Of a DNA stretch of 64,000 bases, positions 42,368 through 50,540 are shown piece after piece; position 1 is the first letter of the stretch, and every line of letters begins with the position of its first letter. The notes under the pieces are model-generated. The model worked only from the letters and a program-made list of their open reading frames with translations. It did no database searches and was not told where the DNA came from. Both the position numbers and the translations under genes were made by a program. The stretch lies in NCBI RefSeq assembly GCF_043099315.1, contig NZ_CP170746.1, one strand, 5' to 3'. The stretch is from Chlorogloeopsis fritschii. Lineage in GTDB: Bacteria; Cyanobacteriota; Cyanobacteriia; Cyanobacteriales; Nostocaceae.

Positions 42368-43087
42368 ATGCAGTTTTATCCTCTATTTCCGGTTTTGCAC
42401 CCCATCCTCAAACCTAGCTTTCCTAATTGTCTTTGGGAAGGCGATCGCAATTCCAAATTTATTGCCTTATCGTTTGATGATGGGCCTCATCCCCAATACA
42501 CACCGCAACTATTAAAAGTTTTAGACCGTTACAACATTACAGCAAATTTCTTTTGGTTGGGTGCTTGTGTCAACCGTTCACCAGAAATAGCAAAAGACAT
42601 ATGCGATCGCGGGCACTGGATCGGACTGCATGGCTACGATCATCGCAATTTTCCCATGCTCGCTCCCAACGAGCTAAAGCAAAGCCTAGAGAAAACCCAA
42701 GTTGCTATCTATCAAGCCTGTAACCTCCAACCTCAACAAGTACGTGATGTCCGCCCTCCTAACGGTTTATTTACACCCAAAACTTTGAATTTTCTCCAAC
42801 AGTGGGATTACCGAACTGTGATGTGGAGCGTTGTACCAGAAGATTGGGTAAGACCCGGAGTAGCTAATGTTGTACAACGAGTACTTAAAGATATAAAAAA
42901 TGGTTCTATTGTCGTATTGCACGATGGAATTTGTGGTGGAGAAGACGTAGCAGAAATCACACAAGTTCTTATTCCTCTACTCCTGCAACGAGGTTATCAA
43001 TTTGTAACTATAGATACTCTGTGGCAGCAAATCAAGGGGACAAATGGACACGGGGAGGGGGAAACAAGGGGAATAGTAAACCACTAA
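42368..43087 (+). CDS. Polysaccharide deacetylase (NodB domain)
   Basis: 239-residue CE4 esterase: metal/catalytic motif SFDDGPH (Asp37-Asp38), HGYDH for the two metal histidines, RPPNG, WSVVPEDW and LHDG. It would remove N-acetyl groups from cell-wall or exopolysaccharide sugars. No signal peptide is evident, which is common in cyanobacterial members. The C-terminal 14 residues (after QQIKGT) come from a repeat, as in the RnfD-like protein. Confidence 0.9.
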   Translation: MQFYPLFPVLHPILKPSFPNCLWEGDRNSKFIALSFDDGPHPQYTPQLLKVLDRYNITANFFWLGACVNRSPEIAKDICDRGHWIGLHGYDHRNFPMLAPNELKQSLEKTQVAIYQACNLQPQQVRDVRPPNGLFTPKTLNFLQQWDYRTVMWSVVPEDWVRPGVANVVQRVLKDIKNGSIVVLHDGICGGEDVAEITQVLIPLLLQRGYQFVTIDTLWQQIKGTNGHGEGETRGIVNH

Positions 43088-43092
43088 CTACT

Positions 43093-43310
43093 GTACGGGC
43101 GGGTTTAAAAGATAAATTGTCGATTTTAACCCAAAGATCATCAACAAAACCCGCACGCCAGTTGCTACAACGCGGGAAACCCGACGCCAGTTGACGCCAC
43201 TTGACGCCAGTCGCTACAACGCGGGGAACCCGCGCAACGCGCTGGCTCCTTTATGCCGGGGAACCCGTCCACCGCACTGGCTCCGCAACGCACTGGCTCC
43301 CCTACTAACT
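43093..43310. repeat. Family-B palindrome followed by GC-rich mosaic
   Basis: 43093-43157 is a family-B element inverted relative to that at 41157. It is followed by GACGCCAGTTGACGCCACTTGACGCCAG-type units and TTATGCCGGGGAACCCGTCC, the complement of modules at 40890-41020. The stretch 40735-43310 therefore has mirror-image repeat blocks around two genes. Confidence 0.75.
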
Positions 43311-43319
43311 AACCAATGA

Positions 43320-43658
43320 CTAATGACTAACTTGCCGCTTTTGAGAATCTTCTGAGTCAGGATTAGTAGTCGATGAAGGCTCGTCAGTACCTAACAGATT
43401 ATGTATGTCTTGTAGGGAACCAGGATTTGCGGCTGCCTGTTGTGGTGATTCGTCCACAGAATCAATCAAATCTTCTACTTGGCAATTCAAAGCTTTGCAA
43501 AACTTAATAATTCGCTCTATTTGTTCTGTTCCTGTTCTGCCACTCTCCCAATTTTGGATAGTGCTTTCTGTCACGCCTACAAGACGCGACAACTCCAACT
43601 GGGTTAACCCTGCCTTCTCACGCAGAAAAGCTATCCTTGGTCTTGCCTTCTGTTTCAC
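43320..43658 (-). CDS. XRE-family HTH transcriptional regulator
   Basis: 112 residues beginning at a GTG. The helix-turn-helix occupies residues 10-65: FLREKAGLTQLELSRLVGVTESTIQNWESG, a classical XRE/Cro domain. The C-terminal tail is Ser/Pro/Gln-rich and disordered. It is transcribed away from the secreted-protein array that begins about 400 bases to the right, so it may regulate that array or itself (inference). Confidence 0.85.
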   Translation of the reverse strand: MKQKARPRIAFLREKAGLTQLELSRLVGVTESTIQNWESGRTGTEQIERIIKFCKALNCQVEDLIDSVDESPQQAAANPGSLQDIHNLLGTDEPSSTTNPDSEDSQKRQVSH

Positions 43659-44053
43659 AGTTACAGCACTTTTGCTTCACTTTATAGTGGTAGATCCTAG
43701 CATCAAAAAAATCTAGCGCCCAAAGATTTTAACCAAGCACTTGACGACACCTAAGTTCTTTGGTTAAAACTATTGTGTGTGAGTCTCCCCACTACTTCAA
43801 TACAGAAGTAGGAGGGTTCATCCGACAGTAGATCGAGCACAAAAAATCATCTTCCAAAAAATTTTCAGTTCAATCCGGAATGATTAGATTTGAGTTTGTA
43901 GCTCTCATTAACGAACAACAGAGACGCACCTAAACAAAGCTCCTAACGGTTGAAAAATACAATACCTGTTGAAGGAGTAAAAGGTTCCACCCTCTGACTA
44001 ACAACACACAACACACAATACACGCACAACTAATTTAAAGAGGTCTAAGTATT
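43659..44053. promoter_or_regulatory. Divergent intergenic region and leader of the secreted-protein array
   Basis: Contains a 7-bp-stem hairpin CTACTTC-AATACA-GAAGTAG (43791-43811). Further right a long CA-rich leader (AACACACAACACACAATACACG) precedes a GAGGT ribosome-binding sequence 10 bases before the first ATG. The CA-rich leader and the GAGGT are repeated before every copy of the array. No exact -35/-10 pair can be assigned. Confidence 0.4.
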
Positions 44054-44386
44054 ATGTTGAAGAAGTCTTTTGCATTCGGTTTATTGGCTGCTGGTTTGAT
44101 GGTTGCTCCTGGTGCAGCAATGGCACAACAGTTCAACGTCCAAGAAGTTGATCAAAACGGTAAAGCATTTGGTGGTAGCCAAGTAATCAACAATGCTGAG
44201 TTGAAGAACAACCAACAACTAATCAAACTCAAAGATGGACGTTATTGCTACAGCGGTTCTGGTGGACAATTCTCTGCTCAGAGAGTGAATCAAACAGGTC
44301 AAGCTGCTTTTGATAGCACTGTTGTTAACAATGCAGAGTTAGCATCTCGTCAACAAGAAGTTAATATCGCTAGCTGCCACTACTAA
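44054..44386 (+). CDS. Secreted small protein of tandem array, copy 1
   Basis: 110 residues: signal peptide (1-24, cleavage after AMA), then a mature 86-residue protein made of two diverged internal repeats with a 46-residue period. FNVQEVDQNGKAF…INNAEL (27-50) corresponds to FSAQRVNQTGQAAF…VNNAEL (73-96). Two cysteines (Cys65, Cys108), one near the end of each half, could form a disulfide. Rich in Gln and Asn. No family recognised. Exported to periplasm or outside; role unknown. Confidence 0.8.
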   Translation: MLKKSFAFGLLAAGLMVAPGAAMAQQFNVQEVDQNGKAFGGSQVINNAELKNNQQLIKLKDGRYCYSGSGGQFSAQRVNQTGQAAFDSTVVNNAELASRQQEVNIASCHY

Positions 44387-44401
44387 AACTCACATGAAAT
44401 C

Positions 44402-44458
44402 GGGATGATGCTAATGAGCACATCCCCAACTCAAAAACTGGCGTTGTAAATAACGCCA
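44402..44458 (+). terminator. Pair of conserved hairpins after array copy 1
   Basis: GGGATG…CATCCC (44402-44426, inner GCT-AATG-AGC) and TGGCGTT-GTAAAT-AACGCCA (44439-44458). Equivalent GGGATG hairpins follow copies 2 (44865-44889), 3 (45331-45355) and 4 (45808-45832). They lack T tracts, so they may be terminators or mRNA-stabilising stems. Confidence 0.55.
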
Positions 44459-44516
44459 ATTCCAAAAACAACAACACACAATACACGCACAACTAATTTA
44501 AAGAGGTCTAAATATT

Positions 44517-44849
44517 ATGTTGAAGAAGTCTTTTGCATTCGGTTTATTGGCTGCTGGTTTGATGGTTGCTCCTGGTGCAGCAATGGCACAACAGTTCAAC
44601 GTCCAAGAAGTTGATCAAAACGGTAAAGCATTTGGTGGTAGCCAAGTAATCAACAATGCTGAGTTGAAGAACAACCAACAACTAATCAAACTCAAAGATG
44701 GACGTTATTGCTACAGCGGTTCTGGTGGACAATTCTCCGCTCAGAGAGTGAATCAAACAGGTCAAGCTGCTTTTGATAGCACTGTTGTTAACAATGCAGA
44801 GTTAGCATCTCGTCAACAAGAAGTTAATATCGCTAGCTGCCACTATTAA
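44517..44849 (+). CDS. Secreted small protein of tandem array, copy 2
   Basis: Protein identical to copy 1; the DNA differs by a few silent bases (for example TCC for TCT in the FSA codon region) and one base in the leader. Identity at both levels indicates a very recent duplication or ongoing conversion. Confidence 0.8.
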   Translation: MLKKSFAFGLLAAGLMVAPGAAMAQQFNVQEVDQNGKAFGGSQVINNAELKNNQQLIKLKDGRYCYSGSGGQFSAQRVNQTGQAAFDSTVVNNAELASRQQEVNIASCHY

Positions 44850-44979
44850 AACTCACATGAAATCGGGATGATGCTAATGAGCACATCCCCAACTCAAAAA
44901 CTGGCGTTGTAAATAACGCCAATTCCAAAAACAACAACACACAATACACGCACAACTAATTTAAAGAGGTCTAAATATT

Positions 44980-45312
44980 ATGTTGAAGAAGTCTTTTGCA
45001 TTCGGTTTATTGGCTGCTGGTTTGATGGTTGCTCCTGGTGCAGCAATGGCACAACAATTCAACGTCCAAGAAGTTAATCAAGACGGTAAAGCATTTGGTG
45101 GTAGCCAAGTAATCAACAATGCTGAGTTGAAGAACAACCAACAACTAATCAAACTCAAAGATGGACGTTATTGCTACAGCGGTTCTGGTGGACAATTCTC
45201 TGCTCAAAGAGTGAATCAAACAGGTGAAGCTGCTTTTGATAGCACTGTTGTCAACAATGCAGAGTTAAGAAATCGCCAGCAGACTGTTGATATTGCTAGC
45301 TGCCGTTACTAA
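44980..45312 (+). CDS. Secreted small protein of tandem array, copy 3
   Basis: 110 residues, same signal peptide; differs from copies 1-2 mainly at NQDG for DQNG in the first half and in the C-terminal segment (RNRQQTVDIASCRY). Both cysteines and both NNAEL motifs are kept. Confidence 0.8.
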   Translation: MLKKSFAFGLLAAGLMVAPGAAMAQQFNVQEVNQDGKAFGGSQVINNAELKNNQQLIKLKDGRYCYSGSGGQFSAQRVNQTGEAAFDSTVVNNAELRNRQQTVDIASCRY

Positions 45313-45452
45313 AGTTAACTATTTGAAATCGGGATGATGCTAATGAGCGCATCCCCAACTCAAAATCCGGCGTTGTAAATAACGCCAATTCCAAAAACAA
45401 CAACACACAACACACAATACACGCACAACTAATTTAAAGAGGTCTAAATATT

Positions 45453-45788
45453 ATGTTGAAGAAGTCTTTTGCATTCGGTTTATTGGCTGCTGGTTTGATG
45501 GTTGCTCCTGGTGCAGCAATGGCACAACAATTCAACGTCCAAGAAGTTGATCAAGACGGTAAAGCATTTGGTGGTAGTACCGTTGTTAACAATGCTGAGT
45601 TGAAGAACGACCAACAACTAATCAAGCATAAAAATGGACGCTATTGCTACAGTGGTTCTGACGGACAATTCTCCGCTCAGAGAGTCAACCAAAAAGGTGA
45701 AGCTGCTTTTCATAGCGCTGTTGTTAACAATGCAGAGTTAGCATCTCGTCAGCAGACTGTTAATATCGCTGACTGTCACAACTACTAA
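45453..45788 (+). CDS. Secreted small protein of tandem array, copy 4 (most diverged)
   Basis: 111 residues; changes cluster in the mature part (STVVNNAEL, KHKNGRYC, HSAVVNNAEL, ADCHNY) while the signal peptide is unchanged. Both cysteines kept. Substitution of charged residues suggests functional diversification rather than decay. Confidence 0.8.
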   Translation: MLKKSFAFGLLAAGLMVAPGAAMAQQFNVQEVDQDGKAFGGSTVVNNAELKNDQQLIKHKNGRYCYSGSDGQFSAQRVNQKGEAAFHSAVVNNAELASRQQTVNIADCHNY

Positions 45789-45997
45789 AAGCTAAGTATT
45801 TGAAATTGGGATGATGCTAATGAGCGCATCCCTAATCAAAAATTCAATTCTTTTTCAAACTAAAGGCGTTGCCCAATGCAAGCAATACCAACTCTAGTAA
45901 CAGTTTGCAGAAAGTTAGTAAAAGAGTTGTAACCAAGGTTCGCCGATTCCTGAACAAGCAACAAAATCGGTTTTTCCTATATGTGAGGTATTGAACC

Positions 45998-46360
45998 ATG
46001 CCTGCTAAACGTTCAATTTCGATACTGTTACTCTCTGCGCTGATGGCATTACCTGCCGGAATAGCCACAGCAGGCGACATTGATATCCAAAATGGCAATA
46101 CCAGAGTAAGAATTGACGGAGACAACGGTATTACGATTAGAAAAACTCCCAGTTCGACAACAAGTATCTCTCCCTTTCGCTGGCCTAATTCTGGGGTATG
46201 GATTCCAAAAAATCGTACTTACCGTGTCCCAACTGTGAAAATTCCTCAAACAACGCGGGGTTATTGTCGCGGCAGAACTTTGACTCAACAAAGCGTTAAA
46301 AACTCCGGTAGTGCAACCAGTCGCACTTATAGTTCTACAACTACAACTTCATGTAATTAG
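45998..46360 (+). CDS. Secreted hypothetical protein, Ser/Thr-rich
   Basis: 120 residues: signal peptide (to ATAG, about residue 25), a short IDIQNGNTRVRIDGDNGITIRK beta-like segment, then a basic Ser/Thr-rich region with two cysteines (in GYCRG and the final SCN). Same strand, 18 bases before the next secreted protein gene, so a two-gene unit is likely. No family recognised. Confidence 0.7.
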   Translation: MPAKRSISILLLSALMALPAGIATAGDIDIQNGNTRVRIDGDNGITIRKTPSSTTSISPFRWPNSGVWIPKNRTYRVPTVKIPQTTRGYCRGRTLTQQSVKNSGSATSRTYSSTTTTSCN

Positions 46361-46377
46361 TTCAAGAGGATACAATT

Positions 46378-46791
46378 ATGAATTTCAAATTTATCTCCCT
46401 TAGCTTATTCTCGCTGACAGCTGTATCACCTTTGTTTGTTCCCTCTTTCACTCCTTCTGCACTGGCACTAGGTTGTTCTGCGATCGATGTGGCTGTACAG
46501 GTAGATGTTAGCGGTAATAAGAATCCTGGTCAGCAAACCAATAATGTAAGTCAAGAGTTTGGAGAAGATTGCAAACCTGGTACAAATGTTACCAACAGAT
46601 CAACTCAAATTAATGTTGGCCCTAATTCTGCGATACAAAACCGAAACAGTAATGCAGTTGTTGGTGAAGGTGCTACCAGTACAACTCCAGGTAAGGGAGA
46701 TGTTGGCGTAAAAGTCCACGTTCCAGTACAAGTATACAACCCCGGTCAAGATCCAGAATTTCTGAAAAAAGTTGGTGCTCCGCAACGATAA
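46378..46791 (+). CDS. Secreted hypothetical protein, Asn/Gly/Val-rich
   Basis: 137 residues with a signal peptide (cleavage about after ALA at residue 31). The mature part has two cysteines (ALGCSAID, GEDCKPG) and Asn-rich repeats (NVTNRSTQINVGPNSAIQNRNSN), then VGVKVHVPVQVYNPG. Composition suggests a beta-rich surface protein. Close spacing to the upstream secreted gene implies co-transcription. No family recognised. Confidence 0.7.
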   Translation: MNFKFISLSLFSLTAVSPLFVPSFTPSALALGCSAIDVAVQVDVSGNKNPGQQTNNVSQEFGEDCKPGTNVTNRSTQINVGPNSAIQNRNSNAVVGEGATSTTPGKGDVGVKVHVPVQVYNPGQDPEFLKKVGAPQR

Positions 46792-47041
46792 TGTTGCTCA
46801 ACAGGGTGCATATTGCAAATATCTACCTTCCGAAGTTTTCCAATCAAGAAGCTTCGGATAAATTATTATTTTGACTTAAGTTTAAACTCGATTGTTTACG
46901 ATAGATTGTATTTAAATGGGATAAATTCGTTTCTAGAAATCCGATTTGTTTGAAAAGCTTGTAATTACCAGACAAAAACAAATTTGCTATAAGTATTCAG
47001 CAGATAACGATTTTTATACCCATTGCTATCTCCATAGAACC

Positions 47042-47527
47042 ATGAAAAAACTATTATTTCTTGCCTTCTGTTTAGCTTTGATCGCAATAGTTTCTGCGGC
47101 AATAGCTCAGAATTTTATCAGTAGCCAAAGTTATTCTATTAATATAGATACCGATAATGATATGAAAGGCTTCAGTAGCTTTAGCGAACAATCCAGCTAT
47201 TCCTCTGGATACCAACAAAGTTCACTCAATCTGAGTGCCAATAATCTTAGTCAACCCCATATTTTGAGGATTAATACTTCAGGTACTCAATTGAAGGGTG
47301 AAATTATCCTTAATGGTAAAGTTGTGAAACGGCTTAATAGTAATAAAGTGGAAGTGAATTTATCACCATTGCTATCAGTCGGAGAACACAAAGTGGAAAT
47401 TTTAGGGCGTTACGTTCCTGAATCATCTGGTATCAGTATTGAATTTAGCGGCCCTAGCACTAATGTTATTCAGCAAACTAGTGGAAATGGTATTTTAAAC
47501 TACGTTTTAGATGTGAGTGTGTACTAG
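47042..47527 (+). CDS. Secreted hypothetical protein, Ser-rich
   Basis: 161 residues from ATG 47042, chosen because it gives a proper signal peptide (MKKLLFLAFCLALIAIVSAAIA); the longer frame upstream does not. The mature N-terminus is Ser/Gln/Tyr-rich (SSFSEQSSYSSGYQQSSLNLS), followed by a beta-sandwich-like part with LKGEIILNGKVVKRL and SVGEHKVEILGRYVP. Last of seven consecutive predicted secreted proteins. Confidence 0.7.
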   Translation: MKKLLFLAFCLALIAIVSAAIAQNFISSQSYSINIDTDNDMKGFSSFSEQSSYSSGYQQSSLNLSANNLSQPHILRINTSGTQLKGEIILNGKVVKRLNSNKVEVNLSPLLSVGEHKVEILGRYVPESSGISIEFSGPSTNVIQQTSGNGILNYVLDVSVY

Positions 47528-47572
47528 TAATGTATGTAGCAATCCGATTTGATTTGTGAAAATTTAAAGATA

Positions 47573-47604
47573 CAGATTCCCGACTTATTTGAAAAGTCGG
47601 AGAT
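47573..47604. repeat. Degenerate AGATTCCCGAC / GTCGGAGAT hairpin
   Basis: Related to the perfect hairpin at 33337-33370, with several mismatches. It may terminate the 47042-47527 transcript. Confidence 0.55.
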
Positions 47605-47773
47605 ATTGTTTTTCATAAAGTAACAATTAAACTACAAAATTACGGAATTACACCTCAAAAGTTCTTGACAAATTATACTAAATCCGCCTTCTCAACCACT
47701 CTTTTACTTGGCGACTGGAAAGTCCGCCTACTCAGACTAAAGCATAAAGAGGATAATGTAACCGGATTTGGTA

Positions 47774-48223
47774 TTAGCTATAATTAGTTGCTTTTAGCTG
47801 AAGTTCTAAATTTACACGCACCCACAATTCTGCTAGTGACCAAATCCAATATTTGTTTGGAGCTTCAGCAAAATTATTCAGGTTATGGGTGACAATTGCA
47901 TCTAGTTCTTCACAATTAACACAAACTAGTTCTACAGCAGATTCAAAATCCTTGAGTGGTGAGGAACGTGCTTGCTGCAGAACTATTTTTTCAACAGTAC
48001 AAATTCTGATTTTATCTTGTAACCAATTAATTACTATTTCTGCAATTTTGTGATTTTGTAAACATTTGGTATAGGTATATATTTTTTGCCATCCAATATC
48101 TGTTATATACATCTGAAGAGATGGATGTACTATATCTATTAATTTGCTCCCATCTTCGCCAAAAGCGTTGCGATTTATCAAAATTTCTAGTATGAGGTCA
48201 GCATCTATTAAAATCTTGATCAC
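47774..48223 (-). CDS. PIN-domain protein (putative toxin/ribonuclease)
   Basis: 149 residues from a GTG with AGGGGG 7 bases upstream; a TTG nine codons earlier is an alternative. KILIDADLILEIL gives the first PIN aspartates, and ELDAIVTHNLNNF the C-terminal Asp and the typical xVTxNxxxF segment. PIN proteins are Mg-dependent RNases, often VapC-like toxins. No antitoxin gene is seen on either side (48224-48572 is empty apart from a repeat), so it is an orphan. Confidence 0.75.
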   Translation of the reverse strand: MIKILIDADLILEILINRNAFGEDGSKLIDIVHPSLQMYITDIGWQKIYTYTKCLQNHKIAEIVINWLQDKIRICTVEKIVLQQARSSPLKDFESAVELVCVNCEELDAIVTHNLNNFAEAPNKYWIWSLAELWVRVNLELQLKATNYS

Positions 48224-48456
48224 TTTCAATCCCCCTGATTGACCGATCAATAAAACGTAGTGTGAGATTTCTGTACTGCTCTCACTTATGAAGGAACATA
48301 TTTATATACAAAATACAGGGGGATTATTTCTGAATAAATGCACAATTATTGACTCAGAATTGGGAAGATTAACTAATTATTAGCTGGCAAAGTGAAAGGT
48401 CAAGTAATAGGACTGCTGTGGTTTATAAGGAGCGATCGCACAACGGTTTTCTTTAA

Positions 48457-48519
48457 GGTGGCATTGCTCACCAATATCTAAAATGTTTACCACATGGGCT
48501 GTGACGCAATGCCCACCCT
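48457..48519. repeat. Dispersed palindromic element, family A copy 3
   Basis: AAGGTGGCATTGCTCACC…GCAATGCCCACCC, reverse orientation relative to the copies at 20561 and 31726. Confidence 0.7.
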
Positions 48520-48572
48520 ACGATTTCCGGTTAATCATTTGAAAAGCGCTGTAATTAACGAATCTACAAAAA

Positions 48573-48851
48573 TTAACGTCTCACATCAAATCTACGCAAC
48601 CCTTCTGGTTCTGTGTACTCCACCACTATATCCTTGACTATAGCTGCGGGTGGGCCTTGGTGACACCAACGAATCATCTCCTCAACAACTTCCTGTGCTC
48701 CTTCAAACACTGCTTCTACCCTGCCATCGGGGAGATTTCGTACCCAACCACTCAATCCTAGCTGGCTAGCTGTATCGACAGTGGCAAAGCGATAGCCTAC
48801 GCCTTGCACTCTTCCCGAAATGAATACGTGGGCGCGGATTAGTTGCGACAT
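48573..48851 (-). CDS. acyP: Acylphosphatase
   Basis: 92-residue enzyme hydrolysing acyl phosphates. Motifs FISGRVQGVGYR (catalytic Arg21) and LSGWVRNLPDGRVE (Asn39) are complete, and length is standard. Confidence 0.95.
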   Translation of the reverse strand: MSQLIRAHVFISGRVQGVGYRFATVDTASQLGLSGWVRNLPDGRVEAVFEGAQEVVEEMIRWCHQGPPAAIVKDIVVEYTEPEGLRRFDVRR

Positions 48852-48909
48852 CTGTATTTTAACTTTGCCTTAACTAGCATCACCTTTACGATTTCTAGTC
48901 TAGCTGAAA

Positions 48910-50388
48910 TTAAATTTGCAACAAATTTGCGATCGCCTGCGGTACTGGTAGGACAATCAGAACTAACAAAGCCATAGCTAGTAATCCCCCGATATCGCGT
49001 TTGTTATCTAACTCTGTGACATCATTGAGTGCTGGTTCGTCCATCAAAGGTATAAATAATAAGACAATTGCCCACAAGAAAAATCCTGGCTGTATTAAAG
49101 AAAGCAGCAATAGCAACAAGCGGGAAATTTGACCGATTACTACTGCACTTCGTTGCCCAAACATTGCATGGATGATGTGTCCCCCATCAAGTTGTCCTAC
49201 AGGCATCAAATTTAAAGCAGTTACAATCAGCCCTAAACAAGCAGCTACTGCAACTGGATGTAGATCGATAGCTGATTGCGATGTTAACTGACTTCCCAGC
49301 GCTAATTTCGAGAACAGCGCTAATAAGATAGAATATCTGGGATTGAGAGCGTCTGGATTCAAAAATCCTGTTCTTTCACTTGGTAAAGGAACCACTTCAG
49401 AATTAGCCAAACCCCATATTAATAATGGCAGGGTGGCTACAAAACCTGCGACAGGCCCGGCTATACTGACATCAAATAAAGCTTTGCGGTGAGGTACAGG
49501 GCTGCGCATCTGAATAAATGCGCCAAAAGTTCCTAAGAAAAATGGGATGGGAATGAAATAAGGTAGGGTGGAGCGAATTTTATAATATCTAGCTGTGAGA
49601 TAGTGACCAAGTTCATGGATTCCTAAAATAAATATCAAAGCTAAGGCGTAGGGTAATCCTTTCAAGAACATAGCTGGATCGGATTGGAGGGCTGTAGGCA
49701 AAACACCAGCTATTCTCGCCCCTACTAAGGTAGTAGTCACTATAGTTATTGCTAATAGTAGTAGCGCTAGTCCTGGGCGCGTTAGCTGTTCGGTTGAGCT
49801 TGCATTACCTTTGGCTGCTTGCGTATTGGGAACAAGCACAAAGAAGGGTTTCCCATTCAAACCTTCTTGAAAGATCACTAGGAAGCGATCGCCAAATTGT
49901 GCTTCTATATTCTCTTTGATTTGTTGATAAGCTTGTGTTGGCTTAGTTCTTAACTGACCCCGACAAATGACAGCTTGAGGTCTATACTCAATATTTTGAA
50001 TGTAGTATACCGACCAGGGAAAACAGTTGCGTAGCTGGGTTTCTTCGTTTTGTTCAAGGGGACGCACAGGTGATGGTTCTGGGGTAGTATTTGCAGCCGA
50101 TTCTGATTGCGGCGTTTGGGGTTCAGTCTGTTTGTCACTTGGCAGTTGCCGCCCCCACTGAAACAGTACCCAGTATAACAAAGGGCAGATAATTAATGGC
50201 AAAATCATTAGCGATCGCGGCAGAGGTTGATTCGTACCGTAGATCACTGTCCATCCTGTCCACAACAGTGCTGGTGTCATCAATATCAACCACAATAGCC
50301 AAACTGGTGTCCGAGTGATTTGAGCGACACTGCGTTGCACCATTAAATAGGTAATTAGTCCCAATAAAAGAAGAAACCAAACAGCCAT
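48910..50388 (-). CDS. Site-2-type intramembrane metalloprotease (M50 family)
   Basis: 492 residues, polytopic. The zinc motif HELGH is at 258-262; the distal LNLMPVGQLDGGH supplies the third ligand Asp. The N-terminus has two to three helices, then a soluble region (about 85-200) before the protease core, as in the EGY1-like branch of cyanobacteria and plastids, which lacks a PDZ domain. Likely thylakoid or plasma membrane. Starts 60 bases after the acylphosphatase gene region on the same strand; 23 bases separate its start from the divergent MBL-like frame. Confidence 0.9.
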   Translation of the reverse strand: MAVWFLLLLGLITYLMVQRSVAQITRTPVWLLWLILMTPALLWTGWTVIYGTNQPLPRSLMILPLIICPLLYWVLFQWGRQLPSDKQTEPQTPQSESAANTTPEPSPVRPLEQNEETQLRNCFPWSVYYIQNIEYRPQAVICRGQLRTKPTQAYQQIKENIEAQFGDRFLVIFQEGLNGKPFFVLVPNTQAAKGNASSTEQLTRPGLALLLLAITIVTTTLVGARIAGVLPTALQSDPAMFLKGLPYALALIFILGIHELGHYLTARYYKIRSTLPYFIPIPFFLGTFGAFIQMRSPVPHRKALFDVSIAGPVAGFVATLPLLIWGLANSEVVPLPSERTGFLNPDALNPRYSILLALFSKLALGSQLTSQSAIDLHPVAVAACLGLIVTALNLMPVGQLDGGHIIHAMFGQRSAVVIGQISRLLLLLLSLIQPGFFLWAIVLLFIPLMDEPALNDVTELDNKRDIGGLLAMALLVLIVLPVPQAIANLLQI

Positions 50389-50540
50389 GTTGTTTTAATG
50401 TAATTTCAAACGTGAGTCTCGCTTGTAGTCAAATGCGCCACAGCTATTGTCACAAGCCAAACACCATTCCCCCATCTGAGCGCCAGAAGTTTTATACTGA
50501 AACCGGAACACCCGCAAATCTCCAATTAGTAGTAGTTCTC

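Larger units (their letters stand above)
43998..45835 (+). repeat. Four-unit tandem gene array
   Basis: Four direct repeats of 463, 463 and 473 bp spacing (ATGs at 44054, 44517, 44980, 45453), each with CA-rich leader, ribosome-binding site, gene, and two downstream hairpins. Units 1 and 2 differ at only a few bases (silent or noncoding); unit 4 is the most diverged, suggesting recent duplication or gene conversion. Confidence 0.95.
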
